NCBI GenBank assembly: GCA_904396155.1 | Contig: CAJFOI010000015.1 | Location: forward strand, 1-39,704 | Origin: Candidatus Avispirillum faecium | GTDB lineage: Bacteria; Bacillota; Clostridia; Oscillospirales; CAG-272 | Direction of reading: 5' to 3' | DNA length: 39,704 nucleotides | Shown here: positions 1-8,519 of the stretch, in pieces | Position numbering within the stretch: position 1 is the stretch's first letter | How the letters are laid out: each line of letters begins with the position of its first letter | The notes under the pieces: model-generated | Database searches by the model: none | Told to the model about the DNA's origin: nothing | What the model saw: only the letters and a program-made list of their open reading frames with translations | Position numbers and translations under genes: made by a program

Positions 1-160
1 CCTGTTGCGGCGGAGGGGTTGTAAAGAGAAAAAGACAATCCCCCTGTCAACTTCGTTGACATCCCCCTTTGCACAAGGGGGCCTTTTCCCCCCCCAGACT
101 TCACTGCGTGAAGCATCCCCCTTAGCGGCTCTGACAGGAGACGCTCACAAGGGGGATTTT
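1..160. repeat. Interspersed hairpin repeat, compound copy
   Basis: This stretch holds parts of the hairpin repeat family found throughout the window. It has the GGAGGGGTTGT box near 11-22, an ACAATCCCCC box near 35-45, a palindrome (TCAACTTCGTTGA, about 49-61), then CCCCCTTTGCACAAGGGGG. A second unit follows with a different palindrome (CTTCACTGCGTGAAG) and a closing CCCCCTT...AAGGGGG stem whose arms lie about 118-156. No gene is supported here. Confidence 0.8.
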
Positions 161-306
161 ATTGAAAGGAAAATGTTGTACCGGTGTTGGTGATTTCTAC
201 AATTGTCTGTACCCAAAACGTTCCGATGAGGCTGGTCCATGTTTTTGCGCGGCAAGATAGGCAATTGAAGATCTGCTGAGAAAAAATGGAATTGTGCTGC
301 AAGAGG

Positions 307-352
307 ATGCGGAACAAAAAGACTGAGCTTGTCTTTTTGTTCCGCATTTTTT
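307..352 (+). terminator. Strong intrinsic terminator on the plus strand, next to the glycogen operon end
   Basis: A perfect 17-base-pair stem (307-323 with 331-347, loop 324-330) is followed on the plus strand by TTTTTT. On the minus strand the same hairpin starts right after the stop codon of the amylase gene, but has no T-run behind it. It therefore looks best as a plus-strand terminator that may also stabilise the 3' end of the glycogen operon mRNA. From 161 to 306 only short open frames are seen on the plus strand, none of which I can support as a gene. Confidence 0.75.
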
Positions 353-2249
353 ATGGATCCGTTTGTTTTCCTTCTTCCAAAAGAATAATCCCTTCGCAGG
401 GAGGAACAATTCCCTCAAACGATTTTTTGGTGAGAAGATCTTTTCCCCGCAGGGGCAGGGAACGGGGAGTATCCGACAAATTGACCGCGACGTGGACCCG
501 GCAGGTCCCCAGCGTGCGGATGTAATGAATAAAATTTCGGGATCCCTCCAAAACCTGGAAATCTCCCGTGGCAAAAACGGGGAGCTTTCGAATGCTTCCA
601 AGAAGTCTGTAGTGTGATTCGAGGCCCATATCCTCTCTGCCCCAGGGGAAGGGCCTTCTGCAGAATGGATCGTGTCCGCCTTCCACCCCGGCTTCATCTC
701 CGTAGAAGACAGAGGGGACACCATATACGGTAAATTGCATCATGGATGCCAGGCGCAAGAGCCAAATCCCTCGCCGGCGGGCGGCAGCATCCATTTTGTG
801 GGTTGCCAGCACCGCATTGTCCAAAGAGAGACTGGCGCTGTCTCCCAAAACAGAGAGAATGCGTTCCGTGTCGTGGGTGCCCAGGACATTCATCAGGCAG
901 TTGCACACACATTTTGGATAACTGCTGTAAATTTCTGTCAGCGTGCGGGCAAAAAAAGCCCCGTCGCCTTCCAGGAGAAAGGTAAGAACACCCCTTCGAA
1001 AGGGATAGTTCATTACGCTGTCCAGCTGTGCGCCCCGAAGGTACCGCCGCCGCTTGCCGTAGGCGATTTTGTCCGCAGCTTTTTCCCACACCTCTCCGAT
1101 GATGACGGCGTCTGGATTGGCTTTTTTTACAGAAGTGCGAAACGTATCCAAAAAATCGTCCGAAAGTTCATCTGCTACATCCAGACGCCATCCGCCGATG
1201 CCGGCAGATGCGTAGCGGGCGCCTACCCCGTCCTTCCCGGTGAAAAAGTCCCGGCAGGAGGGCGCATTGTGATTCAGTTTCGGCAGAATTTTGATTCCCC
1301 ACCAGGCGTCGTATTCTTCGTCTGTTTTTCCGAAATAGTACCAATCCCGATAGGGGGAAGCAGGATTGTGAAACGCCCCTTTCCCGCCGTAATTGCCATA
1401 CCGGTCAAAGTACAGACTGTTGTCCCCCGTGTGGTTGAATACGCCGTCCAAAATCACGCGCATTCCATATTTCGCCGCCTGCCGGAGCAGCGCGTCCAGC
1501 GCCTCTCTGCCGCCAAACTGGGCGTCTACCTTGCTATAGTCTCCCGTGTCGTATTTGTGGTTGGAATACGCTTCAAAAATGGGACTCAAATACAGTACAG
1601 TCACGCCAAGCTCCTGCAGATAGGGAAGCTTTTCTATAATTCCCCATAAGTCGCCGCCGAAAAATTCATTGTTCTGCACGGGCGCGCCGGGGTACGCGCC
1701 ATATTGGGTGATGCTTCCATACCAATCGGGGGCATATTCGGCGTTCTTTCGCCGCTGTGTCACCTTGCCGCTTTTACAGAATCGATCGACAAAAATATGA
1801 TACATAACCCCGCCGTAAAACCAGGAGGGCGTGGTAAAGTCTGCGCTGTACACGAGCAGGCGAAAGGATTTTTCTTCATTTGTCGAAATATAAAAGTTTA
1901 CGTTGTCGATGGCATTGACGCAAAGGGAGTCTGTCCCCCGGAGTAGGATCAGATGATAGTAAAACAGACAATTGTCGACATTTTCGCAAAGTGCCTGCAT
2001 GGACAGGGACAGGGCAAAGCTGCCGTCCTCCTGCCACGTAAATGGAAAGTCCCGGGCTCCCTCTCCGTCTTTTGCGATGCGCAGGACCACGCCCTGCACA
2101 CCGTATGTCCGGTGGGGGGAAATGCGCCAGGTGACGGTTTCTTCAACGGAAAAGGCCCCCACGAGAGAGACGTCCTTTCCCGCAGCGTCAGATTTTCGCA
2201 GGGAAATATTTTTTCCCTCTGTGAGTGCGTTTGACAATCGAATCAGCAT
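351..2249 (-). CDS. GH13 alpha-amylase family glycosidase (neopullulanase/debranching type)
   Basis: This 632-residue protein is a GH13 alpha-amylase superfamily enzyme that hydrolyses alpha-glucans, probably glycogen branches or released maltodextrins. All four family regions are visible: DGVFNHTG (region I), GGWRLDVADE with the nucleophile Asp (region II), GEVWE with the acid/base Glu (region III) and LGTHDTER (region IV). About 130 N-terminal residues come before the barrel and resemble the beta-domain of neopullulanase-like enzymes. No signal peptide is seen, so it should act in the cytoplasm. It is the last gene of the glycogen operon, and its ATG lies one base after the glgP stop, which suggests translational coupling. 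The exact specificity (neopullulanase, cyclomaltodextrinase or alpha-amylase) cannot be told by eye. Confidence 0.9.
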   Translation of the reverse strand: MLIRLSNALTEGKNISLRKSDAAGKDVSLVGAFSVEETVTWRISPHRTYGVQGVVLRIAKDGEGARDFPFTWQEDGSFALSLSMQALCENVDNCLFYYHLILLRGTDSLCVNAIDNVNFYISTNEEKSFRLLVYSADFTTPSWFYGGVMYHIFVDRFCKSGKVTQRRKNAEYAPDWYGSITQYGAYPGAPVQNNEFFGGDLWGIIEKLPYLQELGVTVLYLSPIFEAYSNHKYDTGDYSKVDAQFGGREALDALLRQAAKYGMRVILDGVFNHTGDNSLYFDRYGNYGGKGAFHNPASPYRDWYYFGKTDEEYDAWWGIKILPKLNHNAPSCRDFFTGKDGVGARYASAGIGGWRLDVADELSDDFLDTFRTSVKKANPDAVIIGEVWEKAADKIAYGKRRRYLRGAQLDSVMNYPFRRGVLTFLLEGDGAFFARTLTEIYSSYPKCVCNCLMNVLGTHDTERILSVLGDSASLSLDNAVLATHKMDAAARRRGIWLLRLASMMQFTVYGVPSVFYGDEAGVEGGHDPFCRRPFPWGREDMGLESHYRLLGSIRKLPVFATGDFQVLEGSRNFIHYIRTLGTCRVHVAVNLSDTPRSLPLRGKDLLTKKSFEGIVPPCEGIILLEEGKQTDP

Positions 2250-2250
2250 A

Positions 2251-4665
2251 TTATTTCTCTATTCTCTGCAAATGCCAAATACGATCGGCATATTCTTTCA
2301 CGCTGCGTACGGCGGCAAACTGGCCCGCTCCCGCGATGTTTTGGAGAGACATCCGGTTCCACTTCGCCTTGTCTCGGTATACGGCGCACGCTTCCCGCAT
2401 GGTTTTTTGATAGGATTCAAAATCTGCCATGCACATATACGGGTCAAACGTCAGAAGATATTCTGCAATGTGGGAGAAAGATTCCCCGTTGAAGCCGGTG
2501 TTCAGGCAGCCGATGATCCGCTGCAGCCGTTCGCTGCCTGCGTAATAATCTGCGCTGCGGTATCCGCTCGCCTGGAGAGACTGGACCTCAGCGGCACTCA
2601 GCCCGAACAAAAACATGTTGTCTTGCCCCGCCTGCTCCTGCATTTCGATGTTGGCACCGTCCGCGGTGCCCACCGTAAGGGCTCCGTTGATCATCAGCTT
2701 CATGCATCCGGTGCCGCTGGCTTCCTTGCCGGCCAGAGAGATCTGCTGGGATACCTCTGCGGCGGGGATCAGCGCTTCTGCAATGGTTACGTTGTAGTTT
2801 TCCACAAACAACACCTGCAGCTTTTCGCTGATTCTGGAGTCCCAGGAGATTTCTTCACCCAGACACCAGATCAGGTGGATGATTTCTTTGGCCATGCGGT
2901 ATCCAGGCGCCGCTTTGGCGCCGAAGATAAAGGTCTGGGGCTGGATATCCGCGTCGGGATCGTCCCGCAGATCCAGCAGGATGCCGATGATATTCATGGC
3001 GTTGAGCAGCTGCCGTTTGTATTCATGGAGACGTTTGATGTGTACGTCGAAGATGGATTCCGGATTTAGCAGTACGCCGGTTTTGTCAAATATCTTTTTG
3101 GACAGCTGCCTTTTGTTTTCCGCTTTGATTGTTGCAAGGCGGCGCAGGACCTCCCCGTCTTCCGCGAAGGCGCGCAGGCGCACCAGCTCGGCGGGATTTT
3201 TTCTGTATCCTTCTCCGATACATTCTGCAATGAGCTGATCCAGCCCTGGATTGGAATAGCAGAGCCAGCGGCGGTGTGCGATGCCGTTGGTGACATTGTC
3301 AAATTTCTCCGGCCAGATTTTGTAGAAATTTTTGAAAATCGTGGTTTTGATAATCTCGGAATGGATTTTGGACACGCCGTTGACTTTGGCACAGGCGATC
3401 ACCGCCAGATTTGCCATGCGTACCCTGCCCCCGGACAAAATTGCCATTTCCGAAATCCGGTTCCAGTCTCCAGGAAAATAGTTCCACATCTCTCTGCAGA
3501 AGCGTTCGTTCAGCTCCTGGAGGATGCGGTGGATGCGGGGCAGCCGCAGTGCCAGCAGATCCTCGTTCCATACTTCCAGTGCTTCCGGAAGTACGGTGTG
3601 GTTGGTATACGTGACGGTGCGCTGCACCAGATCCCAGGCGGCTTCCCAGCTGAAGCTGTATTCGTCCAGGAAAATCCGCATCAGTTCCGGAATGCACAGG
3701 GCGGGATGGGTGTCGTTGATATGAATGGCCACCTTTTCGCTGAAGTTATCCAGGGTGCCGTATACGGCCATGTGATCCCGGATGATATTCTGGCAGGATG
3801 CGGACACCAGAAAATACTGCTGGGTCAGCCGCAGCAGCTTGCCCTCATAGTGATTGTCGGAAGGGTAGAGCACCTTGCAGATAATCTCTGCGTTGACACT
3901 GGGCTCCAGGGCTCTGGAGTATTCTCCCTGGGAAAACAGACCCATGTTAAAGTGGTCAAGGTCCCGGGCCCTCCACAAACGCAGCTGGCTTACCCCCTCG
4001 CTGTCTGCCCCACTGATCATCATATCATAGGGGACGGCTTCAATCTCCTCACAGTTGTCGTAGACGATTTCCAGCCGCCCGTTTTCCCAAATCTCCCGAA
4101 CCTTGCCGCCGAAGCGCACGCGAAACACCCGATCCGTCCGGGGCACCAGCCACACGTCGCCCCCCGGCAGCCAATTGTCCGGCAGCTCTACCTGGATACC
4201 GTCTACAATTTTTTGCGAAAACAAGCCGTATTCATAGCAAATGGAAAACCCGGTAGCCGGATAGGCCAGCTCTGCCAGCGCATCCATAAAGCAGGCGGCC
4301 AGCCTGCCCAAGCCCCCGTTCCCAAGCCCTGCGTCCGGCTCGCATTCGTATAGTGTATTCAGATCAAACCCGATGGAGGCCAGCGCCTGTCGGTACGCTT
4401 CTGTAAGCCCCAGATTTGCCAGATTGGTTTTCAGGGATCTGCCTACGAGAAATTCCATGGACAGATAATACACCTTTTTTGCATCCTGCCGGCGTACTTT
4501 TTCTTTGAAGGCCTGTCGTTTTTCTGTGAGGAGATGCAGTACGGTAATTGCGGCTGCCTTGTATGCCTGCTCCGGTGTAGCTTCTGCCGGAGCGCAGCCG
4601 AAATAGCGGGAAAGCTTTTTGACAATGTCATTTTTAACTTCTGCAGTATTTGGGATATCGTTCAT
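2251..4665 (-). CDS. glgP: Glycogen/starch/alpha-glucan phosphorylase
   Basis: This 804-residue GT35 enzyme releases glucose-1-phosphate from glycogen chain ends using phosphate. The length fits bacterial GlgP. The pyridoxal-phosphate site reads EASGTGCMKLMINGALTVGT, with the cofactor-binding Lys in the CMK step; the usual Asn before MK is Cys here. Other family blocks are visible, including GNGGLGRLAACFMDALAEL in the N-terminal half and HIKRLHEYKRQLLN in the second half. It lies between glgA (6 bases upstream) and the amylase (1 base downstream) in the same operon. The enzyme is cytoplasmic. No sign of truncation. Confidence 0.96.
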   Translation of the reverse strand: MNDIPNTAEVKNDIVKKLSRYFGCAPAEATPEQAYKAAAITVLHLLTEKRQAFKEKVRRQDAKKVYYLSMEFLVGRSLKTNLANLGLTEAYRQALASIGFDLNTLYECEPDAGLGNGGLGRLAACFMDALAELAYPATGFSICYEYGLFSQKIVDGIQVELPDNWLPGGDVWLVPRTDRVFRVRFGGKVREIWENGRLEIVYDNCEEIEAVPYDMMISGADSEGVSQLRLWRARDLDHFNMGLFSQGEYSRALEPSVNAEIICKVLYPSDNHYEGKLLRLTQQYFLVSASCQNIIRDHMAVYGTLDNFSEKVAIHINDTHPALCIPELMRIFLDEYSFSWEAAWDLVQRTVTYTNHTVLPEALEVWNEDLLALRLPRIHRILQELNERFCREMWNYFPGDWNRISEMAILSGGRVRMANLAVIACAKVNGVSKIHSEIIKTTIFKNFYKIWPEKFDNVTNGIAHRRWLCYSNPGLDQLIAECIGEGYRKNPAELVRLRAFAEDGEVLRRLATIKAENKRQLSKKIFDKTGVLLNPESIFDVHIKRLHEYKRQLLNAMNIIGILLDLRDDPDADIQPQTFIFGAKAAPGYRMAKEIIHLIWCLGEEISWDSRISEKLQVLFVENYNVTIAEALIPAAEVSQQISLAGKEASGTGCMKLMINGALTVGTADGANIEMQEQAGQDNMFLFGLSAAEVQSLQASGYRSADYYAGSERLQRIIGCLNTGFNGESFSHIAEYLLTFDPYMCMADFESYQKTMREACAVYRDKAKWNRMSLQNIAGAGQFAAVRSVKEYADRIWHLQRIEK

Positions 4666-4671
4666 GGGAAA

Positions 4672-6126
4672 TCATCCTTTCTGCGATGGGATCAATCGGT
4701 TGTACAGGTGGGCGTATGCACCGGCGGAGACCTCCCAGGAATAGTCCTGCCCCATCGCCTGCACAGACAGCTTTTTGTACAGTGCCGGATTTTGATAAAT
4801 TTTCAGAGCCTGCAGGATTTTTTCATATAGTGCATTTGGATCGGGGGAGGCAAAGGAAAGGCCGCTTCCCTGCAATTTTCCATTTTCCATATGAAAGGGA
4901 CAAATGGAATCCGCCAGCCCGCCTGTCTTGCGTACGATGGGGATGGCGCCGTAGCGGCAGGCGATCATCTGGGCCAGCCCACAGGGTTCGCTGACAGAGG
5001 GCATCAGAAAGAAATCGGAGGCGGCGTAAATTTTTTTGGAGAGGTCTCTGTCATATTTTATGAGGGCGCGCATCTTTTCGGGAAATGATTTTTCCATGGT
5101 ACGAAGGCGCGCCTCATAGCGTGTGTCTCCTGTACCCAAAACGATCAGCTGGGCATCCTGCTCCTGCAGCAGCTGCGCCGCTGCCGTACAGATCCAATCG
5201 ATCCCCTTGTGTTCCACCAGGCGGGAGATTGCGGAAAAGACAGGTACATCCTCTCGTACGGGCAGTTTCAGCTGCTTTTGCAGAGCCGTTTTGTTTTCAA
5301 CCTTGTACTGGGCGGTGGCTTTTGTATATTGCCTTGTGAGGACGGGATCGCAAGCGGGGTTGTAATAGGCAGTGTCAATCCCGTTGAGAATTCCAAGGAG
5401 CTTTTTCCTGCAGGTGCGCAGCACGCCGTCCAGACCGCAGCCCATCGCAGGAGTCTGGATTTCCGCTGCATAGGTGGGGCTGACAGTGGTGATCTGGTCT
5501 GCCAGGAGAATGGCACCCTGCATCAGATTGATATGCTCTTGCCAGCCGAGGGATTTTTCGTGGGCAGGAGTGAGGGCGAACACGTCTTCCAGCATGTAGG
5601 TCGGAAACTGTCCCTGGTACGCAATATTATGGATGGTAAAGACGGTTTTTATCCCGGCATACCCCTGTCGGTCACGGTACAAGAGGTTTTTGTATAGGAT
5701 AGAAAGGGCGCCTTGCCAGTCGTGGGCATGGAGAATGTCCGGGAAAAAACCGATATGTGCCAGCATGTCCAGCACAGCCATAGAAAAAAAGGCGAAGCGT
5801 TCTCCATCGTCCGGATATCCGTATATTTCTTCTCGATCGAAGTAATATGCATTTTCAATGAAATAATACGTGATGTTTTCCTGGCACAGACGGTAGACGC
5901 CGCAGTACTGTTGCCTCCAGGAGAGACGGACGGTAAAGGCGCCCTCTTTGGTAAGGCGCTGACGCAGGGGGCCGGGGATACAGCCGTAGAGCGGAAGGAC
6001 AACGCGAATGTCAGCTGCTGCCCCGTATATATCTCCCAGCGCCTGGGGCAGGCTGCCGATCACATCTCCCAGCCCGCCGGTCGCGGCGAAGGGCATACAT
6101 TCCGACGCTGCAAACAAAATTTTCAT
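4672..6126 (-). CDS. glgA: Glycogen synthase (ADP-glucose type, GT5)
   Basis: This 484-residue protein is a GT5 glycogen synthase that extends alpha-1,4-glucan with ADP-glucose. The C-terminal signature SEPCGLAQMIACRYGAIP followed by VRKTGGL is intact. The N-terminal glycine loop reads ECMPFAATGGLGDVIGSLP, so the Lys of the classical KTGGL motif (Lys15 in the E. coli enzyme) is Ala15 here. The length is normal. A purine-rich GGGAG sits before the ATG. It follows glgD by 15 bases and precedes glgP by 6 bases, as expected in a glycogen operon. Confidence 0.96.
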   Translation of the reverse strand: MKILFAASECMPFAATGGLGDVIGSLPQALGDIYGAAADIRVVLPLYGCIPGPLRQRLTKEGAFTVRLSWRQQYCGVYRLCQENITYYFIENAYYFDREEIYGYPDDGERFAFFSMAVLDMLAHIGFFPDILHAHDWQGALSILYKNLLYRDRQGYAGIKTVFTIHNIAYQGQFPTYMLEDVFALTPAHEKSLGWQEHINLMQGAILLADQITTVSPTYAAEIQTPAMGCGLDGVLRTCRKKLLGILNGIDTAYYNPACDPVLTRQYTKATAQYKVENKTALQKQLKLPVREDVPVFSAISRLVEHKGIDWICTAAAQLLQEQDAQLIVLGTGDTRYEARLRTMEKSFPEKMRALIKYDRDLSKKIYAASDFFLMPSVSEPCGLAQMIACRYGAIPIVRKTGGLADSICPFHMENGKLQGSGLSFASPDPNALYEKILQALKIYQNPALYKKLSVQAMGQDYSWEVSAGAYAHLYNRLIPSQKG

Positions 6127-6141
6127 ATTGGAAGTCTCCCG

Positions 6142-7278
6142 TCAAAGCATTTTCCCCTTGCCGATGTAAAATGGAAGAGACGTATGTCCGGACAGAGTGC
6201 GGGCATCCCGAATCACCACGTTTTTGTCGGCGATAACACAGTTGAGTGTGACGTCTTCCCCCGTAAAGCTGTCCTGAAGCAAAATAGAATTTTTGATGAC
6301 AGTCCCCCGGCGCACCTGTACGCCGCGAAAGAGGATTGAATTGACCACTGTGCCGTCGATCCGACAGCCGTCTGCGATCAGTGCGTTGGCGATCACGGCG
6401 CTGTCTCCGTACCGGGTAGGGGGAGAATTGCGCACCTTCGTGTAGATGGGTCGATCTTTTACATTAAAAAGCGCATCTCGCGTTTGGGCGTGGAGCAGTG
6501 CGAGGTTTGCCTGAAAATAATGGGTCAGGCCGTCGATTTTTGCATAGTATCCGTCGTGCCGGTAAATACGGATACGGGCACTGCCCATGGCGTAAGAGAG
6601 AGCCTGCCGGTAAAAGGAGGTATAACCATGGGAAAGGGCGCGAAGCAGCAGGGTCATCAGAAAGCTCTTGGAAAACACCATGATATTGGTGCTCACATCA
6701 TACGCTCCCCGCAGCAGTCGGGTGTGCTCTACAAACTCCGTCACGTTGCCATCTTCGTCCGCATAGACGATGGGGCCTCCTCCGATCTTGTCTGCCTTTC
6801 CCAGATTCGTTTCCCTTGTTACGATGGTGAGATCTGCCCCTTCTTCTTCATGTTCCTCCAGCACTGCGGACAGGTTGATGTTGCATACTGCATCGCAGTC
6901 GGACAGAACAATGGCGTCTTCGGTGCAGTTTTTGATAAATTCCATGACGCCTATCAGTGCTTCCAGCCGCGTGGTGTAAAGCTTTCCCGCCCGGGGATTT
7001 TCATAGGCGGTGACAAAGGGCGGAAGAATAATCACGCCGCCGCCCCGGCGGGCCAGATCCCAGTCCTTTCCGGTGCCGATGTGGTCCATCAGGGAGCGGT
7101 AATTGTTGTGGGTTACAATGCCCACCTTGGTGATGCCGGAATTTACCATGTTGGAGAGCGCAAAGTCTACCATCCGGTATCTTCCGCCGAAGGGAAGGGA
7201 AGCCATGGTGCGCATTGCGGTCATCTGGGGGATGCTTTGATCGTGTATATTGGAAAAAATCAGTCCTGCCGCTGTCAT
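6142..7278 (-). CDS. glgD: Glucose-1-phosphate adenylyltransferase regulatory subunit GlgD
   Basis: This 378-residue protein is the GlgC paralogue that forms a hetero-oligomer with GlgC in Bacillota. The nucleotidyltransferase fold is clear (LPFGGRYRMVDFALSN, then a C-terminal left-handed beta-helix-like hexapeptide region). The N-terminal pyrophosphorylase loop, which reads AGGQGSRL in the neighbouring GlgC, is replaced by IFSNIHDQSI, so this subunit is expected to be catalytically weak or inactive and to modulate GlgC. It lies between glgC (34-base gap) and glgA (15-base gap). Confidence 0.93.
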   Translation of the reverse strand: MTAAGLIFSNIHDQSIPQMTAMRTMASLPFGGRYRMVDFALSNMVNSGITKVGIVTHNNYRSLMDHIGTGKDWDLARRGGGVIILPPFVTAYENPRAGKLYTTRLEALIGVMEFIKNCTEDAIVLSDCDAVCNINLSAVLEEHEEEGADLTIVTRETNLGKADKIGGGPIVYADEDGNVTEFVEHTRLLRGAYDVSTNIMVFSKSFLMTLLLRALSHGYTSFYRQALSYAMGSARIRIYRHDGYYAKIDGLTHYFQANLALLHAQTRDALFNVKDRPIYTKVRNSPPTRYGDSAVIANALIADGCRIDGTVVNSILFRGVQVRRGTVIKNSILLQDSFTGEDVTLNCVIADKNVVIRDARTLSGHTSLPFYIGKGKML

Positions 7279-7312
7279 TTTGAAACCGTACCTTTCTTTT
7301 GTTGCTGTGCGC

Positions 7313-8500
7313 TTATCGGGGATCGGGCAGCATGATGCCAGCCTCTACGGTCTGGCCGGCGCCGATGGAAATGCCCTCTCCGATGACGGTCAGCGCCCGT
7401 GTGCCGTCCCTTCGGCGGCCAATACAGGCGTCTGCCCCGATGGAAACGGCTCTGTCTAAAATGGAATATTCCACCTGCGCGTCCTCCTCGATCACCGTGC
7501 TGTCCATGACGACCGTATCCCGTACTACGGCGCCGGGCATCACCCGCACACTGGGAAAGAGGACGGCGTTTTCCACAGTGCCGTAAATTTCACAGCCTTC
7601 CGTAATGATGGAATTTTTGATTTTTGCACTGTCTCCGATAAACTGGGGCGGGAGGGGATCGTGCCGGGTAAAGATCCGCCAGGAGTCATCTTCCAGAGAA
7701 AATACAGGCCGCTGGCCCAACAGGTCCATATTGGCTTCCCAAAGGCTTGCGATGGTTCCCACGTCCTTCCAGTATCCATCAAACTGGAAGGCCATCATTT
7801 TTTCTCCCGCCTTTAGCATGGCGGGAATGATATTTTTCCCAAAGTCGTTGTCAGATGCGGGGTCGTTTGCGTCCGCGATGAGGTACGGATACAGCTTTTT
7901 TCGGTTGAAGATATAAATCCCCATGGAGGCTTTGGTGGACTGGGGCTCTTTCGGCTTTTCCGCAAAGTGGGTGATGCGCTGCTCCCAGTCCACAGTCATA
8001 ATTCCAAAGCGGCTGGCTTCCTCTATCGGGACGTCGATGACGGCGATGGTGCAGTCTGCTCCCCGGTTTTTGTGGAACCGGAGCATTTTGGAATAATCCA
8101 TTTTATAAATATGGTCTCCGGAGAGTACCAGCACGTATTCCGGATCAAACTGATCGATAAAGCGCATGTTTTGATAGATGGCATGGGCGGTGCCCTTGTA
8201 CCAGTCCCGGGAATGCTGCCCCTGATAGGGAGGCAGGATTTTTACACCTCCGTATGCCCGGTCCAAGTCCCAGGGCAGACCGTTTCCGATGTAATCGTTG
8301 AGTACGAGAGGCTGGTACTGCGTGAGCACACCCACGGTGTCGATGCCGGAATTGGTGCAGTTGGAGAGAGGAAAGTCAATGATTCGGTATTTGCCCCCAA
8401 AGGGGACAGCGGGCTTGGCGACCTGCTGAGTCAGGGCGTACAGCCGGCTGCCCTGCCCGCCGGCCAGAAGCATGGCGACGCATTCTTTTTTCTTGAACAT
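7313..8500 (-). CDS. glgC: Glucose-1-phosphate adenylyltransferase (ADP-glucose pyrophosphorylase), catalytic subunit
   Basis: This 395-residue enzyme makes ADP-glucose from ATP and glucose-1-phosphate, the committed step of glycogen synthesis. The loop [14 protein letters not shown] and the block [19 protein letters not shown] are intact, in contrast to GlgD. The C-terminal half shows a left-handed beta-helix-like repeat. The open frame runs upstream to 8680, but the family starts at [10 protein letters not shown] (ATG at 8500), which has a CGGAG ribosome site just upstream and leaves a 19-base gap to glgB; the longer frame would overlap glgB. Allosteric control by fructose-1,6-bisphosphate or similar is known for the family but not readable here. 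Confidence 0.96.
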   Translation of the reverse strand: MFKKKECVAMLLAGGQGSRLYALTQQVAKPAVPFGGKYRIIDFPLSNCTNSGIDTVGVLTQYQPLVLNDYIGNGLPWDLDRAYGGVKILPPYQGQHSRDWYKGTAHAIYQNMRFIDQFDPEYVLVLSGDHIYKMDYSKMLRFHKNRGADCTIAVIDVPIEEASRFGIMTVDWEQRITHFAEKPKEPQSTKASMGIYIFNRKKLYPYLIADANDPASDNDFGKNIIPAMLKAGEKMMAFQFDGYWKDVGTIASLWEANMDLLGQRPVFSLEDDSWRIFTRHDPLPPQFIGDSAKIKNSIITEGCEIYGTVENAVLFPSVRVMPGAVVRDTVVMDSTVIEEDAQVEYSILDRAVSIGADACIGRRRDGTRALTVIGEGISIGAGQTVEAGIMLPDPR

Positions 8501-8519
8501 ATACACTCCGTTTTGTGGT

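Noticed and set aside
162-260. Cys-rich 32-residue peptide from a TTG start
   Set aside because: The AAGGGGG that would be its ribosome site is part of the repeat, other frames are equally open, and no family or precursor motif is seen.
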